This document shows positions 8,057-16,882 of a stretch of 64,000 bases of DNA, piece after piece. Numbering within the stretch: position 1 is the stretch's first letter; the number at the start of each line of letters is the position of its first letter. A program made the translations under genes and the position numbers. Source of the DNA: Candidatus Howiella intestinavium (lineage in GTDB: Bacteria > Bacillota > Clostridia > Oscillospirales > Acutalibacteraceae); the NCBI GenBank assembly GCA_904420585.1, contig CAJFVX010000045.1, positions 28,859 through 92,858 of the forward strand. The letters are read 5' to 3'. The notes below the pieces were generated by a model. The model worked only from the letters and a program-made list of their open reading frames with translations, was not told where the DNA came from and ran no database searches.

Positions 8057-8794
8057 ATGCCCAGATTCTTTCTGCCCACCATCGGGGAAAACCCGGTCAT
8101 AGAGGGGCCGGACGCTTCCCACATCGTAAAATCCCTGCGGATGCGGCCGGGGGAGGCGCTTACCGTCTGCGATGAAAAGGGGACGGACTATCTCTGCGAA
8201 ATCGCCGCCGCCGCCCCCGGCCGGGTGGAGCTGCGCATACGGGAAACCCGGCCCACGGCCAGCGAGCCGGGGCTCCATGTGACCCTCTACCAGTGCGTCC
8301 CAAAGGGGGATAAGCTGGACGGGGTGGTGCAGAAGGCGGTGGAGCTGGGGGTGTCCGAGATAGTCCCGGTGCTGTCCAGCCGGTGCGTCTCGCGGCCGGA
8401 CGAAAAGTCCATGAAAAAGAAGGTGGAGCGGTGGGGCAAAATCGCCCGGGAGGCCGCGGGCCAGAGCGGCCGGGGCATCCTGCCGCAGGTTATGCCCGCC
8501 CTGAGCTTTGCGGGCTGCGCCGCCGCTTTACAGGACTATGACCTGGCCCTTTTCTTCTATGAGGCGGGCGGGGAACCCCTGCGGGACATCCTGGCGGCCG
8601 CTTCCCTGCCCGAAAAAGGGGGACGGGCGGCCATCCTCATCGGCCCGGAGGGGGGCTTCTCCCCCGAAGAGGCCGGCAAGGCCGCAGCCGCCGGGGCCAA
8701 GACCGCCACCCTAGGCCCCCGCATCCTGCGGACCGAAACCGCCCCCATAGCGGCCCTTGCCGCCCTGATGCTGCTGACCGGCAGCCTGGAGTAA
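8057..8794 (+). CDS. rsmE: 16S rRNA (uracil-1498-N3)-methyltransferase
   Basis: 245 residues, the normal size. N-terminal PUA-like domain starts PRFFLP and contains DASHIVKSLRMRPGEALTV; the SPOUT methyltransferase half ends with the knot signature LIGPEGGFSPEE ... TLGPRILRTETA that binds S-adenosylmethionine. It methylates U1498 in the decoding region of 16S rRNA. GGAGG lies 7 bases before ATG. Last gene of the ppk1-pfk-rsmE run; a terminator hairpin begins inside its final codons. Confidence 0.96.
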   Translation: MPRFFLPTIGENPVIEGPDASHIVKSLRMRPGEALTVCDEKGTDYLCEIAAAAPGRVELRIRETRPTASEPGLHVTLYQCVPKGDKLDGVVQKAVELGVSEIVPVLSSRCVSRPDEKSMKKKVERWGKIAREAAGQSGRGILPQVMPALSFAGCAAALQDYDLALFFYEAGGEPLRDILAAASLPEKGGRAAILIGPEGGFSPEEAGKAAAAGAKTATLGPRILRTETAPIAALAALMLLTGSLE

Positions 8795-8814
8795 AATCCG
8801 GGCTGCCGGTTTTG
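8777..8814 (+). terminator. Terminator overlapping the end of rsmE
   Basis: ACCGGCAGCC (8777-8786) pairs with GGCTGCCGGT (8801-8810), followed by TTTT. The left arm is inside the coding sequence. Confidence 0.8.
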
Positions 8815-8863
8815 CCTTTGGGAGCATTTGGCCCCGCAGGGGGCGGAAAATCCAGGGGAGCCG

Positions 8864-8892
8864 TTGCAATTTGTGAAAGGATTGGATATAAT
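8864..8892 (+). promoter_or_regulatory. Sigma-A type promoter of the SipW-type beta-helix gene
   Basis: TTGCAA (8864-8869), 17 bp, TATAAT (8887-8892). Leader of about 70 bases before the gene. Confidence 0.7.
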
Positions 8893-8969
8893 TAGAAAAA
8901 CAGCCTTTCCGCTGGGAGAGCGGCAGCAGCTTTTATATCTGAAAAGAATGGATATAAGGAGGCCGTACC

Positions 8970-10595
8970 ATGAAACATACAAAACGTACCCTTGCGGCCA
9001 GCGGCCTTGCCCTGGTCATCAGTGCAGCCCTGCTTGTGGGGACAACCTTTGCCTGGTTTACCGACAGCGTGATAAACACGGGCAACCACATCCAGTCGGG
9101 AAAGCTTTCCATCGGTGCCTATGCCTATGACCTGGCCGACGCGCCGGGGGATGATACCTTTACCATTGAGGAGGTCAACGGCGGCCGGCCCTTCTCCTTT
9201 GAGGCCACGCCCCAGGACCTGGCCAAAGACGACACCCCCATCATCAGCGATGAAAACTTTGAGCCGGGCAAATCCAATGCCAAGCTGCTGACCGTCCGCA
9301 GCGAGGGCACCCTGGCGGCCAAAATCAAGCTGGATTTCACCCTCACCGACGGCGGTCTTATGGACGCTTTGTGGTTTGACTTCCTGCGGGTGGAGAACGG
9401 CCAAATCACCGGCGAGTTCCAGCAGCGCCCCATGAGCCAGCTTTCCACCATCAGCCAGGGCCTGGAATTCCCCCTGCTGCCGGTCGACGGGCAGGACAGC
9501 ATCTCCTTTATCCTGGTCTACGGCATGTATGAGGAGGCGGGCAACGAGTATCAAAAGAAAGAATTTTCGGCCGACGTCTCTATCCTGGCCACCCAGTACA
9601 CCCACGAGGCCGACGGCTTTGGCAGCAGCCAGTACGACGCCGGCGCAGCGTATCCCACGGCGGCCAACACCAGCAATTATCAAGACGTGCTGGACAACGC
9701 GGCCGCCGATACCACCGTACAGCTGGCCGGCGGCAGCTACGGCACCATCCAGCTGAGCCAGACCAAAAACAGCGAAGCCATGGACGGGAATACCTCCCGG
9801 CTGCGCCGCACCATTCAGAATCTCACCATTGAGGGCGATGGCAATGCCACCGTGGCCGGCGTGTCCATCACCGCCGGGCATATCTACGGCCAGCCGGGCA
9901 AACCCGTGACCAACCCGGTGACCGGCGAGACCACCGAGAGCACGGTGGGCAGCTTCTACAGCTACATCGAAATCGACGGGCTGACCTTTAAGAACATCCA
10001 CTTTACCAAGGCGGTCAATATCGGCGGCTGGAGCGGCGAGCAGTTTATCCAGGTAAACAACGTCACCTTTGAAAACTGCACCTTTGAGGGGACGGGCACG
10101 GCCGATACCTCGGCCGACAACAAGCTGGCCTCCTTTGGGGCCGAGGGCACGGTCTACCACAATCTGGCCTTTAAGAACTGCACGGTGAAAAACGCCTACC
10201 AGGGTATTTACGTGGTCAATGCCGACGGGGTGACGGTGGAAAACTGCACCTTTGAGAACCTGGGCCATAACGCCGTGGCTGTACAGACCGCCCGCACCCA
10301 GACGACGCCCGACGCCACCACCGGGGGCGAAATCGTCATCCGGAACAATACCATGAGGAATATAGCCGACCGGGCCATCCGCTTCGGCCACATCGGGGCG
10401 GATGCGAATATTTCCATCACCGGCAACGTCATGACCGCTGCGGGGGACACCGACGGACAGCTTATCAAGTGCGATTCCGCAGCCGACGGCGCCCGGATTT
10501 TCATCGATGACAACTACTGGAGCGGCCGGGACGTGGCCGCCGCCATCGACGGCAGCATGGGCGTCACCGACGAGAATCCCCGGGAAAATCCCTGA
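8970..10595 (+). CDS. Secreted protein with SipW-dependent-type signal and parallel beta-helix
   Basis: 541 residues. The N-terminus has a positively charged start, a hydrophobic stretch, then GTTFAWFTDSVINTGN and IQSGKLSI, the conserved pattern of TasA/CalY-like proteins processed by the SipW signal peptidase. Residues to about 210 resemble the beta-sandwich of that family (ends ILATQYTHEADGFG). Residues about 270-540 are a right-handed parallel beta-helix with repeated VTFENCTFEG, LAFKNCTVKN and VTVENCTFEN coils. Function unknown; family members build matrix fibres or surface layers. GGAGG lies 8 bases before ATG. No SipW peptidase is encoded in the window. It has a paralogue at 17313-18851. 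Confidence 0.85.
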   Translation: MKHTKRTLAASGLALVISAALLVGTTFAWFTDSVINTGNHIQSGKLSIGAYAYDLADAPGDDTFTIEEVNGGRPFSFEATPQDLAKDDTPIISDENFEPGKSNAKLLTVRSEGTLAAKIKLDFTLTDGGLMDALWFDFLRVENGQITGEFQQRPMSQLSTISQGLEFPLLPVDGQDSISFILVYGMYEEAGNEYQKKEFSADVSILATQYTHEADGFGSSQYDAGAAYPTAANTSNYQDVLDNAAADTTVQLAGGSYGTIQLSQTKNSEAMDGNTSRLRRTIQNLTIEGDGNATVAGVSITAGHIYGQPGKPVTNPVTGETTESTVGSFYSYIEIDGLTFKNIHFTKAVNIGGWSGEQFIQVNNVTFENCTFEGTGTADTSADNKLASFGAEGTVYHNLAFKNCTVKNAYQGIYVVNADGVTVENCTFENLGHNAVAVQTARTQTTPDATTGGEIVIRNNTMRNIADRAIRFGHIGADANISITGNVMTAAGDTDGQLIKCDSAADGARIFIDDNYWSGRDVAAAIDGSMGVTDENPRENP

Positions 10596-10610
10596 TTTCC
10601 CGCCGGCCCA

Positions 10611-10672
10611 TAGATACAGGACACATGCGCTTGCAGAAGAGGGGCTTTGTCCCTCTTCTGCCCTTCTACCCG
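10611..10672 (+). repeat. Dispersed intergenic repeat, partial copy 2
   Basis: Retains GGACACATGCGC and the perfect stem GCAGAAGAGGG (10633-10643) with CCCTCTTCTGC (10651-10661), the same stem as in full copies. Sits between the beta-helix gene and metG and may also terminate transcription weakly. Confidence 0.55.
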
Positions 10673-10723
10673 GCAAATCCCGCGGCCCCTGGGGCCAAAA
10701 AAATATTTTGCAGGAGGAACATC

Positions 10724-12691
10724 ATGAAAAAAGACACATTTTACATCACAACCCCCATTTACTATCCCTCGGGCAAGCTGCACATCGGCCATTCCTACAC
10801 CACCGTGGCCGCCGATACCATGGCCCGGTATAAGCGCATGCAGGGGTATGATGTCATGTTCCTCACCGGCACCGACGAGCACGGCCAGAAAATCGAGGAC
10901 CGGGCCAAGGAGGCCGGGGTCACCCCCAAGGCCTTTGTGGACGACATCGTATCCGGCATCAAGGACATGTGGAAGCTGCTGAACATCAGCTACGACAAGT
11001 TCATCCGCACCACCGACCCGGAGCATGTGGCCTGCGTCCAGAAGATTTTCAAGCAGCTCTACGACCAGGGGGATATCTACAAGGGCACCTACAAGGGGCT
11101 TTACTGCACCCCCTGCGAATCCTTCTGGACCGAGAGCCAGCTAAAGGACGGCAAGTGCCCCGACTGCGGCCGGGAGGTGACGGCCGCCGAGGAGGAGGCC
11201 TACTTCCTGAAGCTGTCCAAATACGCCGACCGGCTGGTGGAATACTACGAGACCCACCCCGACTTTATCCAGCCCGCCTCCCGGAAAAACGAGATGCTCA
11301 ACAACTTTATCAAGCCCGGCCTGGAGGACCTCTGCGTCTCCCGCACCAGCTTCTCCTGGGGCATCCCCGTGACCTTCGACCCCGGCCATGTGGTCTACGT
11401 CTGGCTGGACGCCCTTTCCAACTATATCAGCGCCCTGGGGTACAATTCGGACGACGACAGCCTGTACCAGAAGTTCTGGCCGGCCGACATCCACTTAGTG
11501 GGCAAGGAAATCGTCCGGTTCCACACCATCGTATGGCCCATTATGCTCATGGCCCTGGGGCTGCCCCTGCCCGAAAAGGTCTACGGCCACGGCTGGCTGC
11601 TGCTGGAGGGGGGCAAGATGTCCAAATCCAAGGGCAATGTCGTCGACCCGGTGGTCCTCTGCCAGCGGTACGGGGTGGACGCCATCCGGTACTACCTGCT
11701 GCGGGAAATCCCCTTCGGCAGCGACGGGGTCTTTACCAACGAGGCCCTCATCGGCCGCATCAATTCGGATTTGGCCAACGATTTGGGCAACCTGGTTTCC
11801 CGGACGGCCGCCATGGTGGGCAAGTATTTCGGCGGCGTCCTTCCCGCCGAGCGCCTGGCCGGGGACTTTGACGAGGACCTCATCACCCAGGCAAAGGCGG
11901 TGAAAATCGCCCTGGAGGAGGCCCTGGACAAGCTGGAATTCTCCACCGCCCTCACCGAATTGTTCGCCCTGATTTCCAGGGCCAACAAGTATATCGACGA
12001 AACCGCCCCCTGGGCCCTGGCCAAGGACGAAAACAACAAGGCCCGGCTGGGCGCGGTGCTGTACAACCTCTGCGAGACCCTGCGGGTGGCGGCCGTGCTC
12101 ATCGCCCCCTTCCTGCCGGAGACGGCGGGCAAAATCCGGGAAACCCTGGGCGGGGACGACAGCATGTACACCTGGGAGAGCGCGGGCGACTGGGGACTCT
12201 TAAAGGCCGGTATGCCTATTGCCAAACTGCCCCCCATCTTCCCCCGCATCGACGTGGAGAAGGAGCTGGCCGAACTGGAGGCCATCAACCCCGCCGCCAG
12301 CGCCGCCCACGAGGCTGCGGCCGGGAAGGCGGAGAAGGAAAAGCCGGCCAATGTGGCCAGCCTCAGCCAAATCACCATCGACGATTTTGCCAAGGTGGAA
12401 CTGCGCACGGCGGTTATCACGGCCTGCGAGCCGGTGAAAAAGTCAAAGAAGCTTTTAAAGCTGACTCTGGACGACGGTTCGGGTCAGCCCCGGACGGTGG
12501 CCTCGGGCATCTCCCCCTGGTATAAGCCGGAGGAACTGGTGGGCCACACCATCGTGCTGGTGGCCAACCTAAAACCCGCCAAACTCTGCGGCGTAGAAAG
12601 CTGCGGCATGATTCTGGCGGCCGACGGTCCGGAAGATACGGTAAAAGTCCTCTTTGCCGACGGTCTCCCCGCCGGCTGTGCCATCCACTAA
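10724..12691 (+). CDS. metG: Methionyl-tRNA synthetase
   Basis: 655 residues. Charges tRNA-Met with methionine. Class I signatures: KLHIGHSYTT (HIGH) near the N-terminus and KMSKSKGNVVDP (KMSKS) about residue 300. The zinc knuckle is CTPCESFW followed by CPDCG. The C-terminal 110 residues are the EMAP/Trbp111 tRNA-binding domain (ITIDDFAKVELRTAVI ... GMILAA) that dimerises the enzyme. AGGAGG lies 7 bases before ATG 10724. The open frame extends upstream into the repeat, which I exclude. Confidence 0.97.
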   Translation: MKKDTFYITTPIYYPSGKLHIGHSYTTVAADTMARYKRMQGYDVMFLTGTDEHGQKIEDRAKEAGVTPKAFVDDIVSGIKDMWKLLNISYDKFIRTTDPEHVACVQKIFKQLYDQGDIYKGTYKGLYCTPCESFWTESQLKDGKCPDCGREVTAAEEEAYFLKLSKYADRLVEYYETHPDFIQPASRKNEMLNNFIKPGLEDLCVSRTSFSWGIPVTFDPGHVVYVWLDALSNYISALGYNSDDDSLYQKFWPADIHLVGKEIVRFHTIVWPIMLMALGLPLPEKVYGHGWLLLEGGKMSKSKGNVVDPVVLCQRYGVDAIRYYLLREIPFGSDGVFTNEALIGRINSDLANDLGNLVSRTAAMVGKYFGGVLPAERLAGDFDEDLITQAKAVKIALEEALDKLEFSTALTELFALISRANKYIDETAPWALAKDENNKARLGAVLYNLCETLRVAAVLIAPFLPETAGKIRETLGGDDSMYTWESAGDWGLLKAGMPIAKLPPIFPRIDVEKELAELEAINPAASAAHEAAAGKAEKEKPANVASLSQITIDDFAKVELRTAVITACEPVKKSKKLLKLTLDDGSGQPRTVASGISPWYKPEELVGHTIVLVANLKPAKLCGVESCGMILAADGPEDTVKVLFADGLPAGCAIH

Positions 12692-12741
12692 AAAAGTTTT
12701 CGCCTGCCTTCTACAAAAGGCGGCGGGGTGCACGGTTTATC

Positions 12742-12895
12742 GAAATAACAAGCAAAGCCTTTTTATTGCGGAAACCAGCGACATGTGCGTCGGTTTCCGC
12801 ATACGACAAATCCCGCTGCCGCGGGATTTGTAGGGGGAATGTTAGAAGGGGGGATTGCCCCTCTTCTACAGCTTGCCGACTTTGTCGGCAAGCGG
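12742..12895 (+). repeat. Dispersed intergenic multi-hairpin repeat, copy 3 (best full copy)
   Basis: Four elements in series: GAAACCAGCGACATGTGCGT followed by CGGTTTCC; stem CAAATCCCGC/GCGGGATTTG; GGGGGAATGTTAGAAGGGGGG pairing with CCCCTCTTCT; and the perfect stem GCTTGCCGAC/GTCGGCAAGC. It lies between metG and tatD. Confidence 0.8.
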
Positions 12896-12958
12896 ATGTC
12901 CCGTCTCCCGGCGCGGGAGGCGGGACGATTTTGTGTCCGGACAAAAGGAGAGAAGAGA

Positions 12959-13843
12959 ATGGAAGCCTATGACCTCCAAAAAGCCGCGGCGGGATTTGCC
13001 GCCCCCGGCCGGATTTTCGATTCCCACGCCCACTACGACGCCGACGCCTTCCACGCCGACCGGGATACGGTGCTTCAGAGCCTGTACGACCGGGGGGTGG
13101 GCCGGGTGCTCAACTGCGGCAGCGACCTTGCCTCCTCGGAAAAAAGCCTGGGGCTGGCCGAACAATACGACTGGATATACGCCGCCGTGGGGGTGCATCC
13201 GGAGGAAATCCCCCGGGATGAAAGCGGCGCTTACCGCCTGCCGGGGGCTTCCGACCGGGCGGCCCTGGAAGGCCTGGCCGCCCACCCGAAGGCCCTGGCC
13301 ATGGGGGAAATCGGCCTGGACTATTACTGGGACACCTGCCCGCCCCGGGAAATCCAGAGGGCCTGGCTTGCCTTCCAGCTGGAACTGGCGGCGGAACGGG
13401 GTATGCCGGTGGTCATCCACGACCGGGAGGCCCATGGGGATACCCTGGAGCTGCTGCAAAAATACCGGCCGGCGGGGGTGGTGCACTGCTTCTCGGGCAG
13501 CCCGGAAATGGCGGCGGAAGTGGTGAAACTGGGCATGTACGTCGGCCTGGGGGGCGCCGCCACCTTTAAAAACGCCCGGAAGGCGGTGGAGGTGGCCGCC
13601 ATGCTGCCGGCCGACCGGCTGCTGCTGGAGACCGACGCGCCCTATATGGCCCCGGTGCCCTTCCGGGGCAAACGGTGCGACTCGGCCCTCATCGCCTACA
13701 CGGCGGCCCGGCTGGCCGAAATCCGGGGAGAGACGCCGGAGACCCTCATCGCCCGGTGCCGGGAGAACGCCTGCCGGATGCTGGGCCTGCCCGATTGGAT
13801 GCCGCCGGCCGGCGGCGGTTCTTCTCCGGCTTCCAAAGCATAA
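12959..13843 (+). CDS. tatD: TatD family metal-dependent hydrolase (DNase)
   Basis: 294 residues, TIM-barrel amidohydrolase fold. Metal ligands are in DSHAHYDADAF, EIGLDYYWD, VIHDREAHGD, HCFSGS and ETDAPYMAP. Family members have 3'-5' exonuclease activity on DNA and act in repair or D-aminoacyl-tRNA quality control. ATG 12959 is preceded by AAAGGAG at 8 bases; a longer open frame starts inside the repeat and is not used. Following metG is a common neighbour pair in Firmicutes, although here the repeat separates them by 267 bp. Ends with a short Gly/Ser/Pro tail. Confidence 0.93.
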   Translation: MEAYDLQKAAAGFAAPGRIFDSHAHYDADAFHADRDTVLQSLYDRGVGRVLNCGSDLASSEKSLGLAEQYDWIYAAVGVHPEEIPRDESGAYRLPGASDRAALEGLAAHPKALAMGEIGLDYYWDTCPPREIQRAWLAFQLELAAERGMPVVIHDREAHGDTLELLQKYRPAGVVHCFSGSPEMAAEVVKLGMYVGLGGAATFKNARKAVEVAAMLPADRLLLETDAPYMAPVPFRGKRCDSALIAYTAARLAEIRGETPETLIARCRENACRMLGLPDWMPPAGGGSSPASKA

Positions 13844-14119
13844 AGACGCCCGGCCGCACATCCGGGCGAAAGCGCACGGCCCGGCCGGCCGAAATCCGGG
13901 GAAAGCGGGGGGCCGGCCGCCGGGGAAAATATCCCCATTGGAATCCGGGGCTGCGGGCACTGTAAAGAGCGGTCATCCCCCGGGCCGGCCCTGCAGGCCG
14001 GCTGGGGGGCGCCGCACCCGAACATGTCTGCAGACGGCCCCGCGGGGCAGGACGTCCCTGCCTTTGCGGCGCGGGCCGCCGGCCGGCAAAAATACATAAG
14101 CAAAAGGAAGATAGACTGC

Positions 14120-15043
14120 ATGGAAATTCTCGCCTACGCAGGCAGCGTGGTAAACCAGGTTGTCATTATGCTGCTGCTGATTATAACCGGCTATATTCTC
14201 TGCCGCACCGGCCTTGTGAAGGAGACCGGCGTGGACCAAATTGTCAATATCCTGTTCTACGCCGTGACCCCGGTGGTGATTATCGACTCCTTCTGCCAGG
14301 TGACCTTTACCCTAGATATGGCCAAATCCCTGGGAATCATGGCCCTTTGTGCCTTTGGAGCCCATGCCGCCGGCCTCCTTTTGGGCTGGATATGGTTCCG
14401 CAAATGGGGCGGCAACGCCCGGTCGGTGCTGCGCACATCCACGGCCTTCTCCAACTGCGGCTTCATGTCCCTGCCCCTGGCCGACGGCCTGCTGGGGGCT
14501 GAGGGTGTGTTTCTCGTATCGGTCTACGTGGCCGTGCACAATCTGCTTATCTGGACGGTGGGCCTCCGCCTGTTTACCGGAGGGAAAATGTCGGTGAAAA
14601 AGGCGGTTCTCAATCCCGGCGTCATCGGCCTGCTCATCGGCCTGTTTATTTTCTTTCTGGGCATCCCCCTGCCCGGCGCCCTCACCGGCGCCCTGACCCA
14701 TGTTTCCAACCTGAATACCCCCCTGGCCATGGTGGTCATCGGCTCTTACCTGGCGGCGGCCAGCCTGCGGCCGGAAAAGGGGGACGGCAAAATGTGGACC
14801 GCCATCGGCCTGCGGCTGGCGGCCATACCCCTTATCTGCCTGGGCGCCTTTAAGCTCTGCGGCCTGACGGGGGATATGCTGCTTTGCTGCATGATACCGG
14901 TCAGCGCCCCGGTGGCGGCCAACGTGGTTATGTTCGCGGCCAAATTCGGGGGCGACGCCCGCCTGGCCTCCCGGATTGTCCCCCTGTCCACGGTGGTTTC
15001 CATCCTGACCATCCCTTTGCTGCTGACCCTGTCCCATCTGTAA
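14120..15043 (+). CDS. AEC family transporter (auxin efflux carrier type)
   Basis: 307 residues with about ten membrane segments in two halves. Conserved family features include STAFSNCGFMSLPLADGLLG in the first half and NPGVIGLLIGLFIF and NTPLAMVVIGSYLA in the second. Members export or import small organic acids or amino acids; the substrate is unknown. ATG 14120 is preceded by AAAGGAAG at 9 bases. The 276 bp upstream are extremely GC-rich with no recognisable promoter. Transcription ends at a strong hairpin shared with the convergent gene. Confidence 0.88.
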   Translation: MEILAYAGSVVNQVVIMLLLIITGYILCRTGLVKETGVDQIVNILFYAVTPVVIIDSFCQVTFTLDMAKSLGIMALCAFGAHAAGLLLGWIWFRKWGGNARSVLRTSTAFSNCGFMSLPLADGLLGAEGVFLVSVYVAVHNLLIWTVGLRLFTGGKMSVKKAVLNPGVIGLLIGLFIFFLGIPLPGALTGALTHVSNLNTPLAMVVIGSYLAAASLRPEKGDGKMWTAIGLRLAAIPLICLGAFKLCGLTGDMLLCCMIPVSAPVAANVVMFAAKFGGDARLASRIVPLSTVVSILTIPLLLTLSHL

Positions 15044-15044
15044 C

Positions 15045-15078
15045 AAAAAAACCGGGCCGCCTGTTGCAGGCGGCCCGG
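15045..15078. terminator. Bidirectional terminator between AEC and PlsY-like genes
   Basis: CCGGGCCGCCTG (15052-15063) pairs perfectly with CAGGCGGCCCGG (15067-15078). Seven A residues on the left give a U-tract for leftward transcripts; rightward the tract is weaker (GTTTT). Confidence 0.85.
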
Positions 15079-15149
15079 CGGCGTTTTAGGGTTTTATCCA
15101 GCGGTATGGAAAAGGAAGGTGATGGGGAGTTCCGTATCCGGGCAGTTTC

Positions 15150-15758
15150 TTAGGCCTTTTTAAACAGCCGGACGGCCGGCTTTTCCCCCTGGTAGCGGAG
15201 GAGATGCCGCAGGATGACCAGGGCGGAAAGCAGGCAGCAGCCCAGGGTCACAGGGGCGGGCAGCTTCAAAAGGAAGCAGCCGGCGGCCAAAAGGCCGAAG
15301 ACCAGCACGCTGCGGAAAAGATGGGGGGATACCACCAGCACCACCGAGAAGAATATGTACAGCCCCGCCAGCAGGGCCAGGGGCTGCCAGAGGGGCAGCA
15401 GCCCCAAAAGGCAGCCGAAGGATACGGCGATGGCTTTGCCCCCCTTTGTAAACCGGCCGAAGGGGAAGGCGTGGCCCAAAGCCGGCGCGGCCAGCACCAG
15501 GGCGAAGGCCGTCTGGGACATATCCAGGTTCCGGGCAGCGAAGAATACGGGCGCCGCCCCTTTGGCCAGCTCCAGGCCCAGGCTCAGCAGGCCCACCGGC
15601 CAGCCGGCCAGCCGGACGGCGTTGGCCGTGCCGGGGTTGCCGTCGCCGCTTTGCCGGGTGACGTCCACGCCTTTTAGGAATCGGGGCAGCATCCGGGCGT
15701 AGAGCACGCTGCCCGAAAAATAGCCCAGCAGGATAAAGAATAGGTATTTCCAGTCCAT
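15150..15758 (-). CDS. PlsY-like glycerol-3-phosphate acyltransferase
   Basis: 202 residues with five to six membrane spans. The PlsY motifs appear as GDGNPGTANAVR (SGNPGATN-type), GHAFPFGRFTKGGKAIA (GHxFp...GKG type) and the C-terminal hydrophobic block. PlsY moves an acyl group from acyl-phosphate to glycerol-3-phosphate, the first step of phospholipid synthesis. The core glycine-rich motif carries an extra Asp and the GKG step reads GGK, so it may be a divergent paralogue rather than the housekeeping enzyme. Its ATG overlaps the stop of the upstream glycosyltransferase by one base (TGATG), meaning tight coupling to glycolipid synthesis. Confidence 0.8.
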   Translation of the reverse strand: MDWKYLFFILLGYFSGSVLYARMLPRFLKGVDVTRQSGDGNPGTANAVRLAGWPVGLLSLGLELAKGAAPVFFAARNLDMSQTAFALVLAAPALGHAFPFGRFTKGGKAIAVSFGCLLGLLPLWQPLALLAGLYIFFSVVLVVSPHLFRSVLVFGLLAAGCFLLKLPAPVTLGCCLLSALVILRHLLRYQGEKPAVRLFKKA

Positions 15759-16882
15759 CACACGGCCTCCTTTTCCGCCGCATCCTCCAGCAGCCGGACG
15801 ATTTCCAGGGCGGCCTCCCGGTTGGTGCCGGCGGCCTGGGCCGCCTCCATATCCCGCCGACGCTTCCCTGGCCGCAGCAGCGCCTGGCCGGCGGCAATCT
15901 GGGCCTGCATCTTCCGGCCGGCCGCCGACATGCCCCGCCCTACGAAAAAGGCCAGGTTCTTGGTCTCGCAGCCGGGGATGGGGGCGGTGTGCACCATGGG
16001 AATGTTCTTCACCGCCGCCTCGGTGCTGGTAAGCCCGCCGGGCTTGGTGAAGACTACGTCGCAGGCGTCCATATAATCCCATACGTTTTCGGTGTAACCC
16101 AGGATGTGCACCCGCTGGTCCCCGCCGAAGCCCAGGGTAAGGGTTTTATAAAGCTGCCGGTTTTTGCCGCAGATGATGACCATATGCTCCCCGTCTTTAC
16201 AGGCCCGGCGCAGTTCGGAGACGAAAAAGTGGATGCGGCCGAAGCCCATGCTGCCTCCCATGATAAGATAGATGGGCGCGTCGGCCGGCAGCCCGCAGAT
16301 TTTCCGGGCCTCCGCCCGGGTCTTTTTGACCGAAAAGGCCGGCCGCACGGGGATGCCGATGGGATAAAGCTTCTCGGCGGGGATGCCCTTGCGGGCGTAC
16401 TCCCCGGCCAAATCCTTGTGGGGGATGACGTAGCAGTCGCACTCGGTCTCCTCCCAGAAGGGGATGCAGGTGTAGTCGGTGGACACGGCCACGGTCTTCA
16501 GGGATAAAAGGCCGTGGCGCTTCATATAGGTAAAGGCCTCGGCGGGGAAAAGATGGGGGGTGACCAGCACGTCGGCGGGGTGCTCCCGCAGATAGGCGGC
16601 CAGCCGTTTGCCCATGCCCCGGTTGGCCCAGTACACCGGGGACTTGCGGCGGGGGGAGGTCAGCTTGCCCCCCGCCCAGTACAGGGCGGCGAAGATCCGG
16701 GGGGCGTGCTTGACCAGGGCCACATAGCCCCCTCCAACCAGCCGGGAGGTGCGCCTGCCCTTGAGCAGCATCATATCCAGCATTTCAGCCTCATGGCCCT
16801 GCCGGCGGGCCGCCTCCGCAATGGCCTGCCCGGCGGCGTTGTGTCCTTCGCCGGTGTTGCAGGACAAAATCAAAATCCGCAT
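15758..16882 (-). CDS. UgtP/MGDG-synthase-like glycosyltransferase
   Basis: 374 residues, GT28-type. The N-terminal Rossmann domain carries LSCNTGEGHNAAGQAIAEAA, the MGDG-synthase signature; the C-terminal sugar-nucleotide domain has IMGGSMGFGRI and TKPGGLTSTEAAVKNIP. Relatives add glucose or galactose from UDP-sugars to diacylglycerol, making glycolipid anchors for lipoteichoic acid. ATG 16882 follows GGGGGAG; upstream in-frame codons lack a ribosome site. The C-terminal 60 residues are Ala/Arg-rich. Coupled to the PlsY-like gene, so the pair probably supplies membrane glycolipid. Confidence 0.88.
   Translation of the reverse strand: MRILILSCNTGEGHNAAGQAIAEAARRQGHEAEMLDMMLLKGRRTSRLVGGGYVALVKHAPRIFAALYWAGGKLTSPRRKSPVYWANRGMGKRLAAYLREHPADVLVTPHLFPAEAFTYMKRHGLLSLKTVAVSTDYTCIPFWEETECDCYVIPHKDLAGEYARKGIPAEKLYPIGIPVRPAFSVKKTRAEARKICGLPADAPIYLIMGGSMGFGRIHFFVSELRRACKDGEHMVIICGKNRQLYKTLTLGFGGDQRVHILGYTENVWDYMDACDVVFTKPGGLTSTEAAVKNIPMVHTAPIPGCETKNLAFFVGRGMSAAGRKMQAQIAAGQALLRPGKRRRDMEAAQAAGTNREAALEIVRLLEDAAEKEAV

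Noticed and set aside
8892..10676. 594-codon open frame on the minus strand opposite the first beta-helix gene
   Set aside because: Long antisense frames are a by-product of GC-rich codon use; it has no ribosome site and no recognisable domain, while the plus strand encodes a clear signal peptide and beta-helix.
12742..12895. CRISPR-like repeats in the hairpin-rich intergenic regions
   Set aside because: Copies are single and widely separated, with no regular spacer arrangement and no cas genes.
13844..14119. Structured RNA gene in the GC-rich gap before the AEC gene
   Set aside because: Many GGCC strings allow folding by chance; no promoter, terminator or conserved RNA core (RNase P, SRP, tmRNA) is recognisable.
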